Shown here: positions 23,743 through 34,933 of the stretch, piece by piece
Numbering within the stretch: position 1 is the first letter of the stretch
How the letters are laid out: the number at the start of each line of letters is the position of its first letter
NCBI GenBank assembly: GCA_007644065.1
Contig: VJWN01000002.1
Span: forward strand, 1,885,831 to 1,949,830
DNA length: 64,000 nucleotides
Direction: 5' to 3'
DNA from: Margaritispora aquatica
Lineage: Eukaryota > Ascomycota > Leotiomycetes > Helotiales > Discinellaceae
Notes under the pieces: generated by a model
What the model was told of the DNA's origin: nothing
Seen by the model: the letters and a program-made list of their open reading frames with translations, nothing else
Database searches by the model: none
Position numbers and translations under genes: made by a program

Positions 23743-24570
23743 TCACTTCCCCAGCTCCCTCACCCTCTGCACTTCAACACCATCCACGCCCACCACCCGC
23801 ACACCCTTCCCCTCGAGCCAATTCTCATACTTCTCATTCCCACTCGCATCCACAGCCCTCGTGCCCTCCCTAACAACCCACGTCCTAAACCCCTCCTCCA
23901 CCGCATCCACCGCCGTACTGCCCACACAATAATCAAACGCCAACCCGACCACAAAAACATCCGACACCTTCCCCTCCCTCAGCCTCTGCGCCAGCACACT
24001 CCCATTAACCCTCGGCTCCCTAAACGGGTCCGCAAACGCGCTGTACATCTCGGTCCTCCGATCCTGGCCCTTCTCAATCACGACATCGACCTTGCCCCTC
24101 TCCAACTCCGGCAGGAGTTCCGCCCCAGACGTGCCTTGGATGCAGTGATCGGGCCAGAGGCGCGAGTCGTAGGACTCGGCGGCGTTGTACGGGTTCACGA
24201 TCGTGACGCTGTCGACGAAGGGCGATTTGCCGCCGTGGTTCGACGCGAACGAGATGTGGTTCTGCGGGTGCCAGTCCTTGGTTGCGATCTTGAGGACGAA
24301 GGGGAGGTCGAGGAGGGCGTTGATTATGGGCACGATGTCGCGGCCTTGGGGCACGGCGAGGGAGCCGTTCTGTGTTGCAAGGAGAACTGGTTAGTTAATT
24401 GGACTTTTTCATGCTACGGTGCTGTGTATTCGTGTATGTTTGAGAGAATAGTCATTGAAATTGTAAGTGCATGGAGAGAAGGAGTGGATGGTGGGTGGAC
24501 GAACGGGTGGGCAGAAATCCTCTTGGAGATCAACGATTATGAGAGCGGGTTTGAAGGCTGGATCTGCCAT
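23743..24570 (-). CDS. PNC1: Nicotinamidase (isochorismatase fold)
   Basis: Hydrolyses nicotinamide to nicotinic acid and ammonia in NAD+ salvage and relieves sirtuin inhibition. Two exons (24570-24505 and 24369-23743) with a 135-nt intron give 230 residues. The intron joins DLQEDFCPP to NGSLAVP, the family N-terminal signature, where the Asp of DLQED is catalytic. DWHPQNH plus the downstream SNHGG supply the metal Asp/His ligands. IEKGQD carries the catalytic Lys and GLAFDYCVGSTAVDA the nucleophilic Cys. I chose ATG 24570 (MADPAFKPALIIVDL); an in-frame ATG at 24585 would add five residues. The coding sequence is visibly GC-rich and high in C-ending codons compared with its neighbours. Confidence 0.92.
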
Positions 24571-25415
24571 GTTGGTGGATATCATGTGAAGAGACAAGAT
24601 ACAAATAAGATCGCTCCTTGGGGTCAGATATGAACAGGAATTATGAATAAAACAAAAAGACAAGAACGAAGCTGTCGTTCGTAGATCTGGACCAAACCTA
24701 TAGACAAAATGAGGGGTCTCGGCTCAGCCTCGTCTTTGGTGTTTCCCCTCGTCAGCCTCACTTCTGGTATGCACACCCAGTCAGCTACAAAGTCAAGGTC
24801 AAAGTCAAAACGTCTAAAGAACCCATCAACAATAAAAACCTGGTCTGAATTTTTGCATTCTGCTTTCTTCGGCTTCATCTACTACCATGTTTATCCATTC
24901 GTCTGGTCTCATCCAACCTTCATAAACCCTATAACCTATTCCTTCAAACTCATACATATCCATCCCTCCTTGCCACCTGCCACCTACCACCTACCACCTC
25001 CCACTGCAATCTTCAATCCTCAATCCAGATCCAGAAAAATACCGCCATCCCAGCCAATGATGTATAGAAAGAGTGATTTGCCTGCCCGTCATAAAGTTCG
25101 TGAATCAAAAACCTTATATGCACCATTCCTCAAAAGTTTCGCTGCTCAATAATAACGCGAAACCAGCCCCTTACCTGTCCCAAGCTCGTGGAAGAATAAT
25201 TGATACAGTGCGATGGAGAATGTAATTAGGATGTGAGCGAGTGTTGTTTGTCCAGAAAATGCAACCGACCAGTGATGATGAATAGGGTATTGAAAAATGC
25301 TGGAAAACGAGCGAAGCTGAAAATAACCCTAAAGAAAGACTCCAAAGCCACAAAATATTTCATCATGTTCTACCCAATAGCATGTGATAGCTGAATTTGA
25401 GAATGATAATCTCTG
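24571..25415. other. Intergenic, PNC1 promoter / NBP2 3' region
   Basis: 0.85 kb between the PNC1 start and the NBP2 stop, both minus strand. The 147-codon plus-strand frame at 24709-25152 has no family look and I reject it. Confidence 0.4.
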
Positions 25416-27101
25416 TCATATCTTCCGATCCTGCTCCAGAGAGTCATCTGTTGTGTCGCTGTCTGGGCTACTTGGTTGTTGCACAGCGGCAGAACGTTCA
25501 AGACGAGTATCTGGGAGTGTGGCCGCAATCGGGGTAGTGTTCGAGCTATCTTCCTTCCTTGCTTTGAAATCCTGGCTGCTATTCCTATCTTGAGTACCTT
25601 CCTGCGAGCTAGTCATTGTTGGCGTGTTTGCTTGACTACCACCCCGTTGACCATGATAGTGAATGACCTGAGGAGGTGCTTGGCCAGCTTGCGTACCTAG
25701 CAAATGCTGTGGATATGGATGGAGATCTTTCGAGGATGTGGAGAAAATAGACAGAATAGGTTGCTGGTATCCATTACTGCCATTGCTTGCTGTGGGCGTG
25801 TGTTTGAAAGCCTGACTGTGCTCTGCTTGAGTTGGTGTACCAGAGTCGGTGGTCATAGGACTTAATAGTTGATCATTGGCCTGCCCAGCTAGGCTGTTCA
25901 GCCCTCCTTGTATATCTCGTAGAAGACGAACGTACTCCTCAGGTACAAGGCCACTTTCTCGGGTCTTGGGATCTTCTGCCACAAGCCATCCTTGACCATG
26001 CCGATATGACACCCAAATGACTTGTCCTTCCACCAGTGGCAATTCGTTCTCATTCTCGCGCTCAAAGTCGAACAAAGCAACAGCCTGGCCGTGCATTTCT
26101 TCATCTGGCGAGGCGATCGTAAATTGATAGTCGCGCGAATACCGTGATTCATCATGTCGTGTAAGGCCTGGAGAAGAAGCGGAGCTTGAGGCATCCGATT
26201 CGGATCTGTAGTCCTGGCCAGTTTCGTCTGTGTACGATCGACTGGGTAGTACACCGGCAAAGTGAGAGTCTCGTTGCCCCGGGACATTATACGGCGCAAG
26301 TGTTGAATGGCGTGCCTGTTCTGGAGGATAAGTAACAAACTCGCCTCCTGGACCATTCGCTTCGTCCCCTTCGTTTACATAATATCTCTCGCTACCATCG
26401 CCTCCAGTACCTACGAAGAAACCTCGATCTTGCTCAAAATTTTCTTGACTAAGCATGCTTGTTCGTCTTTCGCCATCTTCTCTTCGACTACGTCCTCTAC
26501 CACGGCCAGGTCCGGATGAAAATCCACCAGTGGTCGACTTATGCTTCCTGTGTCGTGAGCTCACCACAACAGGACTTTGCAAATCCTCGTCTTCGCTCCA
26601 TGGAGGTCCATCACCAAAGTGTATAGGTGCAAGCTGCTCGCCCTTGAAAGACTCGCTGGTAGTCCATGGTGCAGGAACCCAGTTGCCTCTGCTATCCCAA
26701 GATGTGGGCGGGTCTGAAAATCGCTTCTGCGTTTCGCTAGCAGGTGTCGACATCCCCGATGGAGGTTGTGAAGGCTCAGGAGGAGGGCCATAGTGCAGAG
26801 GATTTGCTGCTGGATATGCAAAGTCGCGTACCAGCGTGTACGATAAGCTTGAATGGAAGACCGGAAAGATATGTGAAGGTGGGCGTGACCGCGATGGTAC
26901 CGACTGGTTAGAATACTGTGATAATCTGTTCTTCGAGGCGTATGAATTGGGCCTTTGAAGAGTCGACCGATGGCTTGGAGGAGAAGTAACTAGAGGAGGT
27001 AGTGAAGGATGGTTCGGATTCGAAGATGGCGAGCTAACTGGAGATGGCGAACTTGGTGGAGAGGTCGTATCTATCGCACCGGGAGCCATAACTGCCGCCA
27101 T
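25416..27101 (-). CDS. NBP2: Nbp2-like SH3 protein (MAPK-pathway adaptor)
   Basis: Likely homologue of yeast Nbp2 / fission yeast Skb5, adaptors that bring the PP2C phosphatase Ptc1 to MAP-kinase modules. Uninterrupted 561-codon frame. One SH3 domain lies around residues 335-400 (GQAVALFDFERENENELPL, VEGQVIWVSYRHGQGWLVAE, GLVPEEYVRLL), preceded by the RDYQFTIASPDEEMHG segment that is characteristic of the family. The N-terminal third is Ser/Pro-rich and disordered-looking, with GRGRGRSRRED near the middle. The C-terminal tail is Gln/Ser/Thr-rich. I chose the ATG at 27101 (MAAVMAPGAID, context AACAAAATGG); the frame extends 15 codons further upstream to 27146, but that ATG context is poorer. 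Confidence 0.82.
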   Translation of the reverse strand: MAAVMAPGAIDTTSPPSSPSPVSSPSSNPNHPSLPPLVTSPPSHRSTLQRPNSYASKNRLSQYSNQSVPSRSRPPSHIFPVFHSSLSYTLVRDFAYPAANPLHYGPPPEPSQPPSGMSTPASETQKRFSDPPTSWDSRGNWVPAPWTTSESFKGEQLAPIHFGDGPPWSEDEDLQSPVVVSSRHRKHKSTTGGFSSGPGRGRGRSRREDGERRTSMLSQENFEQDRGFFVGTGGDGSERYYVNEGDEANGPGGEFVTYPPEQARHSTLAPYNVPGQRDSHFAGVLPSRSYTDETGQDYRSESDASSSASSPGLTRHDESRYSRDYQFTIASPDEEMHGQAVALFDFERENENELPLVEGQVIWVSYRHGQGWLVAEDPKTRESGLVPEEYVRLLRDIQGGLNSLAGQANDQLLSPMTTDSGTPTQAEHSQAFKHTPTASNGSNGYQQPILSIFSTSSKDLHPYPQHLLGTQAGQAPPQVIHYHGQRGGSQANTPTMTSSQEGTQDRNSSQDFKARKEDSSNTTPIAATLPDTRLERSAAVQQPSSPDSDTTDDSLEQDRKI

Positions 27102-29679
27102 TTTGTTCTTGTTGATGTGGTGATCTCGAGCACACGAGGCAATCACTCAGAGGGATCTTTGTTTCGTCTGATGTACCAAACCCGGTGGAGCTTGCCAGCA
27201 AGCCTTGTATTCCACCAACTCCGGTGGATACGCTTGTGCTGAGAGAAGTCTGGAGAGTATGAGGCTTCTACTTGGGTCGCTGTGCCGCAAAACCGTTCTC
27301 TTCTTCGTGATTGATCTTCAGCGGTGAGAATTTAGTCGCAGAAGATGGAAGTAGCTTAGGAATGTTCGTAATATCTGTTGCGACAGAAGGTGAAGATTGG
27401 CGCAATAGAGGCGCAACTTGGGAGGGTTCGAGGTAATTTCGAAAGAGCAATGCTGATGCGATTTGAACAGGGCCGGCAACCAGGTTGATGGCTCACGAGA
27501 GAGCACACAGACTAAAGCGCAAGTCTGATATTTTTGGTGTTGAAGGGAGCGCTTGACCCCACTGTCTAAGGACCACCCAATCGTAATAGCCAATGGATCT
27601 CGAGTAGAGAGCGACGTCTGCAAAGGCACTTCTGGAGAAGAGACACTCGATGAAAGTGTGACGAGCCGTGCTGTCTGGTGCTGTCTGGTGCTGGGTTGAA
27701 GGGCGCTCAGACTCTTGTTGTTGGCGTCAAAGTACTCGAGGGAAGGGAACAAGCGCCGAGACTGAGGCGTTTGGAGTCTTTGATAGAGGACCCCGCAGCA
27801 TGAAATGACAATGCGCCTCGCCTTGGGAGTTGGATTGCAAATAAAGAGCAAGAGATGATTTTCAAGTAAATTGAAAATGATATGCTTGAAGATGCGACTG
27901 TGTCAGCAAAATGCTCTTGGAAGTGTAGAGAGGAGTGAGTGTGAGCCTGTGGTAGATTTTCAATAATGCTCGCGTTTATGTTCTCGACAGCTCTTGGTGG
28001 GACTTTCTAGGTCACTCAGGCCGACAATTCTATTTCCGGAGCAGAATATGTCTGGGTCCGTCGTTCTCCCTGAACTTGAAACACGAGCATAAACCAATCA
28101 ACAACCGCCAGTGTTTGTCTTTGCCGTTGCTGTAGCCGACAACTTCATGGGGTCTGAAAAAGAAAAAGGGGGAGATCATTATTTGTTTATTTAATGCTCA
28201 GAAGAGTATAAGTTAGTGAATGGTATCGATAGTCTGAACGGATCTTTTTTCTTCAGCTGTCTGGACAATGAAATCTAGACGGGATGAGGAGACCATCTCC
28301 GGTACAAAGTATCATCTGTTCAATGGTTCCTAAGGTACTTTACGCTCCAAACTCATGCAATCATGCTGATGCTTCTAATTTAATCCTCAGTCTCACGCTC
28401 TTCTCCTATTCCCGTGGTTTGCCACTCGGTCGCTGCTCAGTAATCTCTAAATAGATATCTGAATATAATCACTAAACTTAAGCAGAAGCAACTCGGATAA
28501 TCATCACCTTTGAATTCTGTTCCGTTGGCTACTCACACCTTGTGGAAGTGGCTATCATTATCTCACGGTCTCACTTGTCAGATGTAACTATAAGTAGAAA
28601 GATGGCAGGTTGAGCAAGAGATCTCTTCATGCTCGAGGACGATGGAAAAGCTGAGCAAAGTATTGAAATGGAAAGAGACGATACACCCTCGATTTCGTGT
28701 TCCTTGCACTATCTTTGGAGATTTTAGACCAAGTAACATTTTATTATTTATTATCAACTACATCAAGAAGAGAGAGCTGACATGCATCGGAGATCAAGAT
28801 GTACTAGCTACGATGTCATAGCATAGAGGCTCTGCCTAGTGACGATGCGTGGAAGCATCGGCAAGTGATAGCAGATTGATTATATATTCAATCGCTTTAC
28901 TCGCTTCAACATACGAGGGGGGTTAAATTCGTCTTTGTCAAAGCCAAAATCTAGCTGATGTAAAAATTGCCCAATTGTCGTAATTATTTAAGAGAGACTT
29001 TCTCTAGATTTTCTTTTTGTATACAGTACTTTTATGATGTGTATTCTATTTCTATCTAAGTATAAATTCTAGGGCGGTACTTCAACAGTATATCCAGCTA
29101 TATTAATACCTTGGCGATAAATTTTTTTGACAGCCTCGATAGATCATTGTCATTGTCCTAGATACAAGTGTTCGTAATACTTGGACTGAATGTATATTCT
29201 GAATGTATATTAGTTGCTACTACAGAATTTATAGGTCGCCGTATCAAGCTAGGAGGGTGAAGCGAGCCGCTAAGAAAGGCACGATCTTCATTTTGTCGCA
29301 GTTCTTTGACCAAATCTTGCTTTCAACAACCACAACTTGAACCTCGATCCGACCTGTGCATCGCATCATCAAATGCTCGGTATGTACACCTCAATTACTC
29401 TCCTCTCCTTCCCTTACATGATGAATATTCAATATTGGAGCTGTCTTACTTTTCATGGTGATACAAACTTTTTAACGCAACTTATTTCTGATTACATGAT
29501 TCTCTACAATCTGCGAATGACCTTCAGGCATAACCCATAGCTGACAAACCCGATTAGTCGTTTTCTTCATGAGTTCGGGCTAAGCTACGTTATCGAATGC
29601 TGCTCTTCTGAGTAGATCAATTCGAAAGCCCCGCAAAATTTTCTTTGCTTGGTAGCTTGACCGCTTGATTGTCCTAATC
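27102..29679. other. Divergent intergenic region, NBP2 and SSU72
   Basis: 2.6 kb between divergent starts. The left part is probably the long leader of NBP2. It holds a 177-codon minus-strand frame (27318-27851) without family resemblance. The middle (28.2-29.3 kb) is AT-rich and featureless apart from a small CGATGC/GCATCG hairpin near 28,840. Confidence 0.4.
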
Positions 29680-30505
29680 ATGGCACAACCTTCAGCTCAA
29701 AGTACCAATGGCAATGGAGCGTCGACCAGTATAGAGCGACAAGATCCGGGAGGATACAAATTGAAGTTCTGCACGGTTTGTGCCAGCAACCAGAATAGGT
29801 ATGCTCGATTTCAAGGTTTACAGCTATTCATCTAACTTTCCATCGTTCAGGTCTATGGAATCACACCTTCGTCTTGCTGCAGCTCACTATCCAGTAATCT
29901 CTTTCGGCACAGGCTCGCAAGTCCGCCTACCCGGTCCATCCATCGACAAGCCAAATGTCTACAAGTTCAATGCCACTTCATATGACAGCATGTATAAAGA
30001 ACTTGAATCCAAAGATCCTCGTTTGTATCGTGCAAATGGTCTCTTGAATATGCTTGAACGGAATAGAAATGTTAAATGGGGACCGGAGAGATGGCAAGAC
30101 TGGCAGGTCGGACTTCCAAGAATGGATCATGTCAAAGACCGTGGAAGTGATGGCGTAGAAGGAGGGGTAGTTGATATTGTCATTACTTGCGAAGAGCGTT
30201 GCTGGGATGCTGTCATTGAAGACCTTCACAACCGAGGATCTCCATTAAATCGTCCGGTTCATGTCATTAATGTTGACATTAAAGACAACCACGAAGAGGC
30301 ATTAGTTGGAGGACGAGGCATATTAGATCTCGCGGACTCTCTTAATCGTGCTGCAGCGGAAGAACGAGCGGCCAACCCTTCGGCCTTCGACAGTGGAAAT
30401 GCTGCAAGTCGGTCAGGGTTTGATGAGCGCGTTCCTGAGATCATCGGAGAGTGGCAGGAGAGATGGCCAAACCTACCTGCGGTGTGGACTCTTGCTTGGT
30501 TTTGA
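29680..30505 (+). CDS. SSU72: RNA polymerase II CTD phosphatase Ssu72
   Basis: Ser5/Ser7 phosphatase of the RNA polymerase II CTD and part of the cleavage/polyadenylation machinery, nuclear. Two exons (29680-29798 and 29851-30505) with a 52-nt intron give 257 residues, including a short N-terminal extension. The intron falls inside the active-site loop. Splicing restores [17 protein letters not shown], where CxxxxxRS is the low-molecular-weight-phosphatase-type P-loop. Further family blocks: [74 protein letters not shown] and the C-terminal [10 protein letters not shown]. All catalytic elements are present. The start is the only upstream ATG and follows a stop-containing leader. Confidence 0.95.
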
Positions 30506-31944
30506 GAATTTGCAATTAAAATGTCAACGGAGGCGTTCTGGAAATAACGGTATACCCTAAGGCTGGCGTTGATATGATATTTTAATGGGATACATTTACG
30601 TCCTAATGATGCTGTCCTTTGATATTTCGCCGAAGCTTTATGTTACTTTATGCTTGAAATTCATGCATCACATCCTTACCCAAACCAGACATTACCTGCG
30701 GATCAAATGTCACTTGGAAACCCAGCACCGAGAAATTGGATGGCAATCGCTCTGGACCCACGTCGTGCGCCTCAAGTCTGATATTCGTCAACGCCAGACC
30801 ACTAACAATCTGTTCCGAGGAGAGACAAAGTCGCAGATTTCAGACCACCGGTTACAGCATGAACCTATCCCCAACGCAAACAGCCTTGACTTAAGATTGT
30901 CTTGAAGACTCCATCGCTCACCAGGTGACTTGGACCTGCTCGCCTGTTCACCCGAGTTCAAGAGAAGGATGCGGTGATAGTTTTGAATCCCTTGGATCCT
31001 TGAATCCTTGTGGACGGAGAAGGTAATGAGTTCTCGAATGAGATGAACATAATGCTTAATTGGGCCTATCCAATCATAGCCCGGAATATACGACGTACTT
31101 GTCCTAGTGCCCTCTTCTGGGGGGCCAGGAACTAATATTCTACCCCTGAAACGATTTATCCATGGACAGGGCAAATAGAGAACAACTCCAACCCTGAAAT
31201 CGTAGAGGTGATTGCTCAACCATTATAGTTGCTTGATGCCCATTACTTTTGCTTTTCTCACGTTTCTTGATGATTCATTGTGATAGTTTATACACTGTCT
31301 ACTCCAAGTCCTCGTCTGTTTCAAGAAAAGATACTTTCTGGGACAGTACACATCGCATCGCTGGGAACGCTGGGACATCAGAATTTCCTCGGCATCTTAT
31401 CGATATTCCTTTCTGCTTCCCCTTGTCTGGCTGGTCTGGCTGGTCTGGCTGGACTCCAAGCGCGTAATTTAGTTCCCTCTCAGAATCAGACGACGCCATC
31501 AAAGGGGCATCCACATCGTCAAAAATCCCCTCTAGCTCAACGCCTCTTTCCTCGCCGACAAACTTCATATACACCACAGCAGTACTCTTGTGACTCTGTT
31601 GGTATCATTGCTTCAGCGTAGCATCGCATTCACGGTCCTTACCAAAAAGAAAAAAAGGAAAGGAAAAAAATTACACTATCACTCTGGACGTCAACCATTT
31701 CCATCCCAATCGTTGCGGCTCGCATTGACAACCCTGCCAGTTTCTCGACGTTTCAAGCAACTGCAGTCTTGCGTGCTCAGAGTTTTGGGGAAACTGTACG
31801 CTATACGAACCTTACGAAATCAAGTACTATACTCGCAGATGTGCTGAGGCTTCGATCGCACTCGATCAACCGTGGATTTGGCCCACAAAAGCCAACTGAG
31901 GTGCTCACCGAGGGTAGCAACGATACAATTGAAAAGCTCCTACA
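30506..31944. other. Intergenic, SSU72 3' / SPA2 promoter
   Basis: 1.4 kb. It contains a TGGCTGGTC three-copy run near 31,430 and A-rich DNA near 31,650-31,675. No convincing gene; several short frames overlap on both strands. SPA2 probably has a leader of some hundred bases at the right end. Confidence 0.4.
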
Positions 31945-34933
31945 ATGAATGGTCGGAATGACCCCTTGTCTCCTGTTTCTGTAGGAGGCAGTGAATGGTC
32001 CGGTATCTCGAGATATAATCAAGCTGGGGAGGGGACTCCATATTCGGGCATCAATCCAGGGAATCGCGGTCAACTGGCTTCACCGCCAATATCAACTGGC
32101 TCAAGCAGCACCATGAATGGAGGTTTTCCACCGAGGGGATCATCTTCCGGCAGCCCAGGAGGAGCACCATCTCCTCCAAGCTCGATTGCGCGATCGAGTA
32201 TTGGTACTGGCCTGTACGCGCAGAGTGACAGTGGAAGGAGCAAGAAGGATGAACAGTTTGAAGGAGTCTTGTCAGAGCATTATGTTGCGCTGAAAAGATA
32301 CTTGGCCGCCTCCTTGCGGGATGAGAAGGGGAATCCTAGGGTAAACAGAGCGCGAGATAAACTGTTACGATTATCACCAGTTCAATTCCAAGAACTGAGT
32401 ACGGATGTTTTTGACGAACTGCTACGACGACAACAAAATGGAAGAAGGACACCAAATGGCGCACCTGCTGAGCCAGCGACACCACAATTTCTACTGCCAA
32501 AAGATTCTTTTCATCCAAAACGCAACCAAGCAAGACAAAAGCTTTCAACTTTACCTCCTGCCAGATTTCGCGACCTGGCCACAGATGTCTTCTATGAACT
32601 GGAGCGCAGATTTCCAAATTTTGCAGCATCAGATATAAGCAGGATGGGAAGTCCAGCGTCGATGCGGGGTCCACCAAGCAGGAATGGCAACGGAACACCC
32701 GTAAATGGTCCTCGCATGCGAAGACCTTCTGATGCAAGCTCCGTAGCAGCCTTCTCAATGAGAAGTGAATCCCGCAATGGGCCACGCCCGCTCATGAATG
32801 GAGGGGGCCTAGGTGTTCCTCCTTCGCCTGGTCTTCCTCCTAATGACTACGGAAGACCCACACCGAAAACCTTTCAGAGCAACACGATTGTCCCAAACAA
32901 GAGTACAATGGTTGAAGACGATGAGACTGGTGGAGAGGAGGATGACGATGATGGAGATGCCTTTGGGTTGGAAGAAGCGGCAAGGAATCGAGAGAGTAAG
33001 AAGAGCACTGGTAGTTCAGAGGTGTGTATATGTTTGATTTCCTTTTTTCTAATCACCAGTCATCGCTAACCAGAGCCTGTAGACCGACAAAAAACTCATC
33101 GAAGACTACCAATCGCAAGTTGCTGAACTCCGGGAAAAGCTCGATGCTATGGAGGACAACTTGAAGCAGAAGGATGATGAATTAAATGCCGCGTTAGACA
33201 ACGAGAGAAGTCTAGCAGCAACTTCTAAGCAGGAGAAGAAGGAATGGTACGACCTACGGCTGGAATTGGAATCTAAGCTTGCTGAGGCACAAAGCGCCAC
33301 TGAATCTCTAAGGTCTGAACTAGAAAGGTTGCGAATATCACAATCCAACGCCGAGAGAGAGCTTCGTGCTCAAATAGAGGAACTTGAAGAAGAGCTCGAA
33401 AATTCAAAAGCGGCACCAAGAGGGCTGACCACTAATGCTAATAATCCGGAACTAGAAGCGCAAAACGAAGAGATGAGAATAGAGCTCCAAGATCAGCAGA
33501 GAGTGATGGAGGAAGTTCGTAGCGAAGCACAAGAATTTCTTAGAGAGATGCGTATCCTTTCGGAACGCACTGAAGCATCTTATGAGAAGGAAGACCAACT
33601 TTCTAGTGCTGTGCTCAGGTTAGAGGAGGAAGTGCGAGATTGGAGGAACCGATATGCCCGAACCAAAGCACAGCTGCGGACTTTGCGTGCCTCGTCCATT
33701 GGACTGTCCATTCAGCAAGATGCAGCGCAATATGCCAAAAATGGAGGCCTTACTCAACCAGACGGCATTGTAAAGGACGTTCATGTGACCAAGTTCCAGA
33801 TTTCAATCGACGAAATTCTGAGGACGGCAAGAAGCAACGAACCTGGAAGAGTTATTGAATTCATGAAAGCCGTTGTAGTCAATGTTCGGAACATAACGCA
33901 GGACATCGATGCAGCTCCAGCATCAACCGACGAAATGGCTCAGCTACAGACAAAACTCAAATCTCGGGTGTCCGCAACTGCGAATAACTTGATTACAGCA
34001 TCAAAGAACTTCGCTACTGCGAATGGATTATCACCAGTATCACTTTTGGACGCAGCAGCATCGCACTTGACAGCAGCTGTTGTTGAACTAGTCAGAACTG
34101 TGAAGATCCGTCCAACGCCAGTAGGCGAGCTTGAGGATGACGACGACGGGCAGCTTGAACCAGTGGATACGACTGGTTTCTTCCCTGTCCGTGGTTCGAG
34201 ACAAGAGAATAATCCACCACCATTCCAAGGTCTCCGAAGTGGAAGAATCAGTGCCGATTCCTCTATGTACAGTCCCGTAAACTCTCCACGACAATCTGTC
34301 CGTCCTCTCAGCTCTGGAAAAGAATCATGGGCTGCTAAACAGCGACCAATGTCAAGAGGAAATGCTAATGGCATGAATGGGAGCGTCAATATCTTGCCTC
34401 CGTCACCGATGGGCATTGGCTTTGGCATCAGAATGGGTTCTGATGTCGAAGAGCTTAAGGTAAAATACTTCAGACTTGAACGAAGTTCTATATGCTAATT
34501 AACTCAGATTTATCTTGAAGACCAAACTGCCCTCCTAGTGCAGAATATCCAATCTCTTGTTTCGTGTATCCGATCCGAAGCTGGCATCACTGCAATTCTC
34601 AAGGAGATCAACGGCATCTCAGATGTCGTTGGCACAGTTGTGACAGCTACCGAGACAGCCATGTCTTCCACCGGCAATGGCCCATTGAGAACTCAGGGCG
34701 AGCCTATCGTGCGCAGATTAGCCAACATTCGGACGCGTCTTATTGAAGCTGGTGAGACAGGCCGTGCTATCGCAGACGAAGAAAGGGATGACGATGAAGG
34801 CGAGCGGGCCTGGCGAACCTGGACATCCTCTCTTCCTCCTATTGCTTTCCAGATAGCACATGAGACGAAAGATCTAGTGACAAAAGTCGATATAATTGAC
34901 AGCGAACAAGGACAGGGAGACGACTTCTCATGA
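31945..34933 (+). CDS. SPA2: Polarisome scaffold Spa2
   Basis: Scaffold of the polarisome at hyphal tips, linking formin, Pea2/Bud6 and MAPK modules. Three exons (31945-33021, 33083-34459, 34508-34933), all phase-0 junctions, give 959 residues. The two tandem Spa2-homology (GIT-like) repeats are near residues 115-150 (ALKRYLAASL...RARDKLLRLSPVQFQELSTD) and 190-225 (NQARQKLSTLPPARFRDLAT). A Gly/Ser/Pro-rich region follows, then a strong coiled coil at about 360-560 (many E/L/R heptads), an MGxxSVQF-free but family-typical VTKFQISIDEILRTARSNEP segment, and a conserved C-terminal helical domain (about 815-955: LVQNIQSLVSCIRSEAG, PIVRRLANIRTRL, FQIAHETKDLV). The start ATG is supported by the leader and by the first exon having one frame. 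Confidence 0.9.

Noticed and set aside
23710..24633. 307-codon frame antisense to nicotinamidase
   Set aside because: A shadow of a GC-rich gene; Arg/His/Pro-rich composition is typical of antisense frames.
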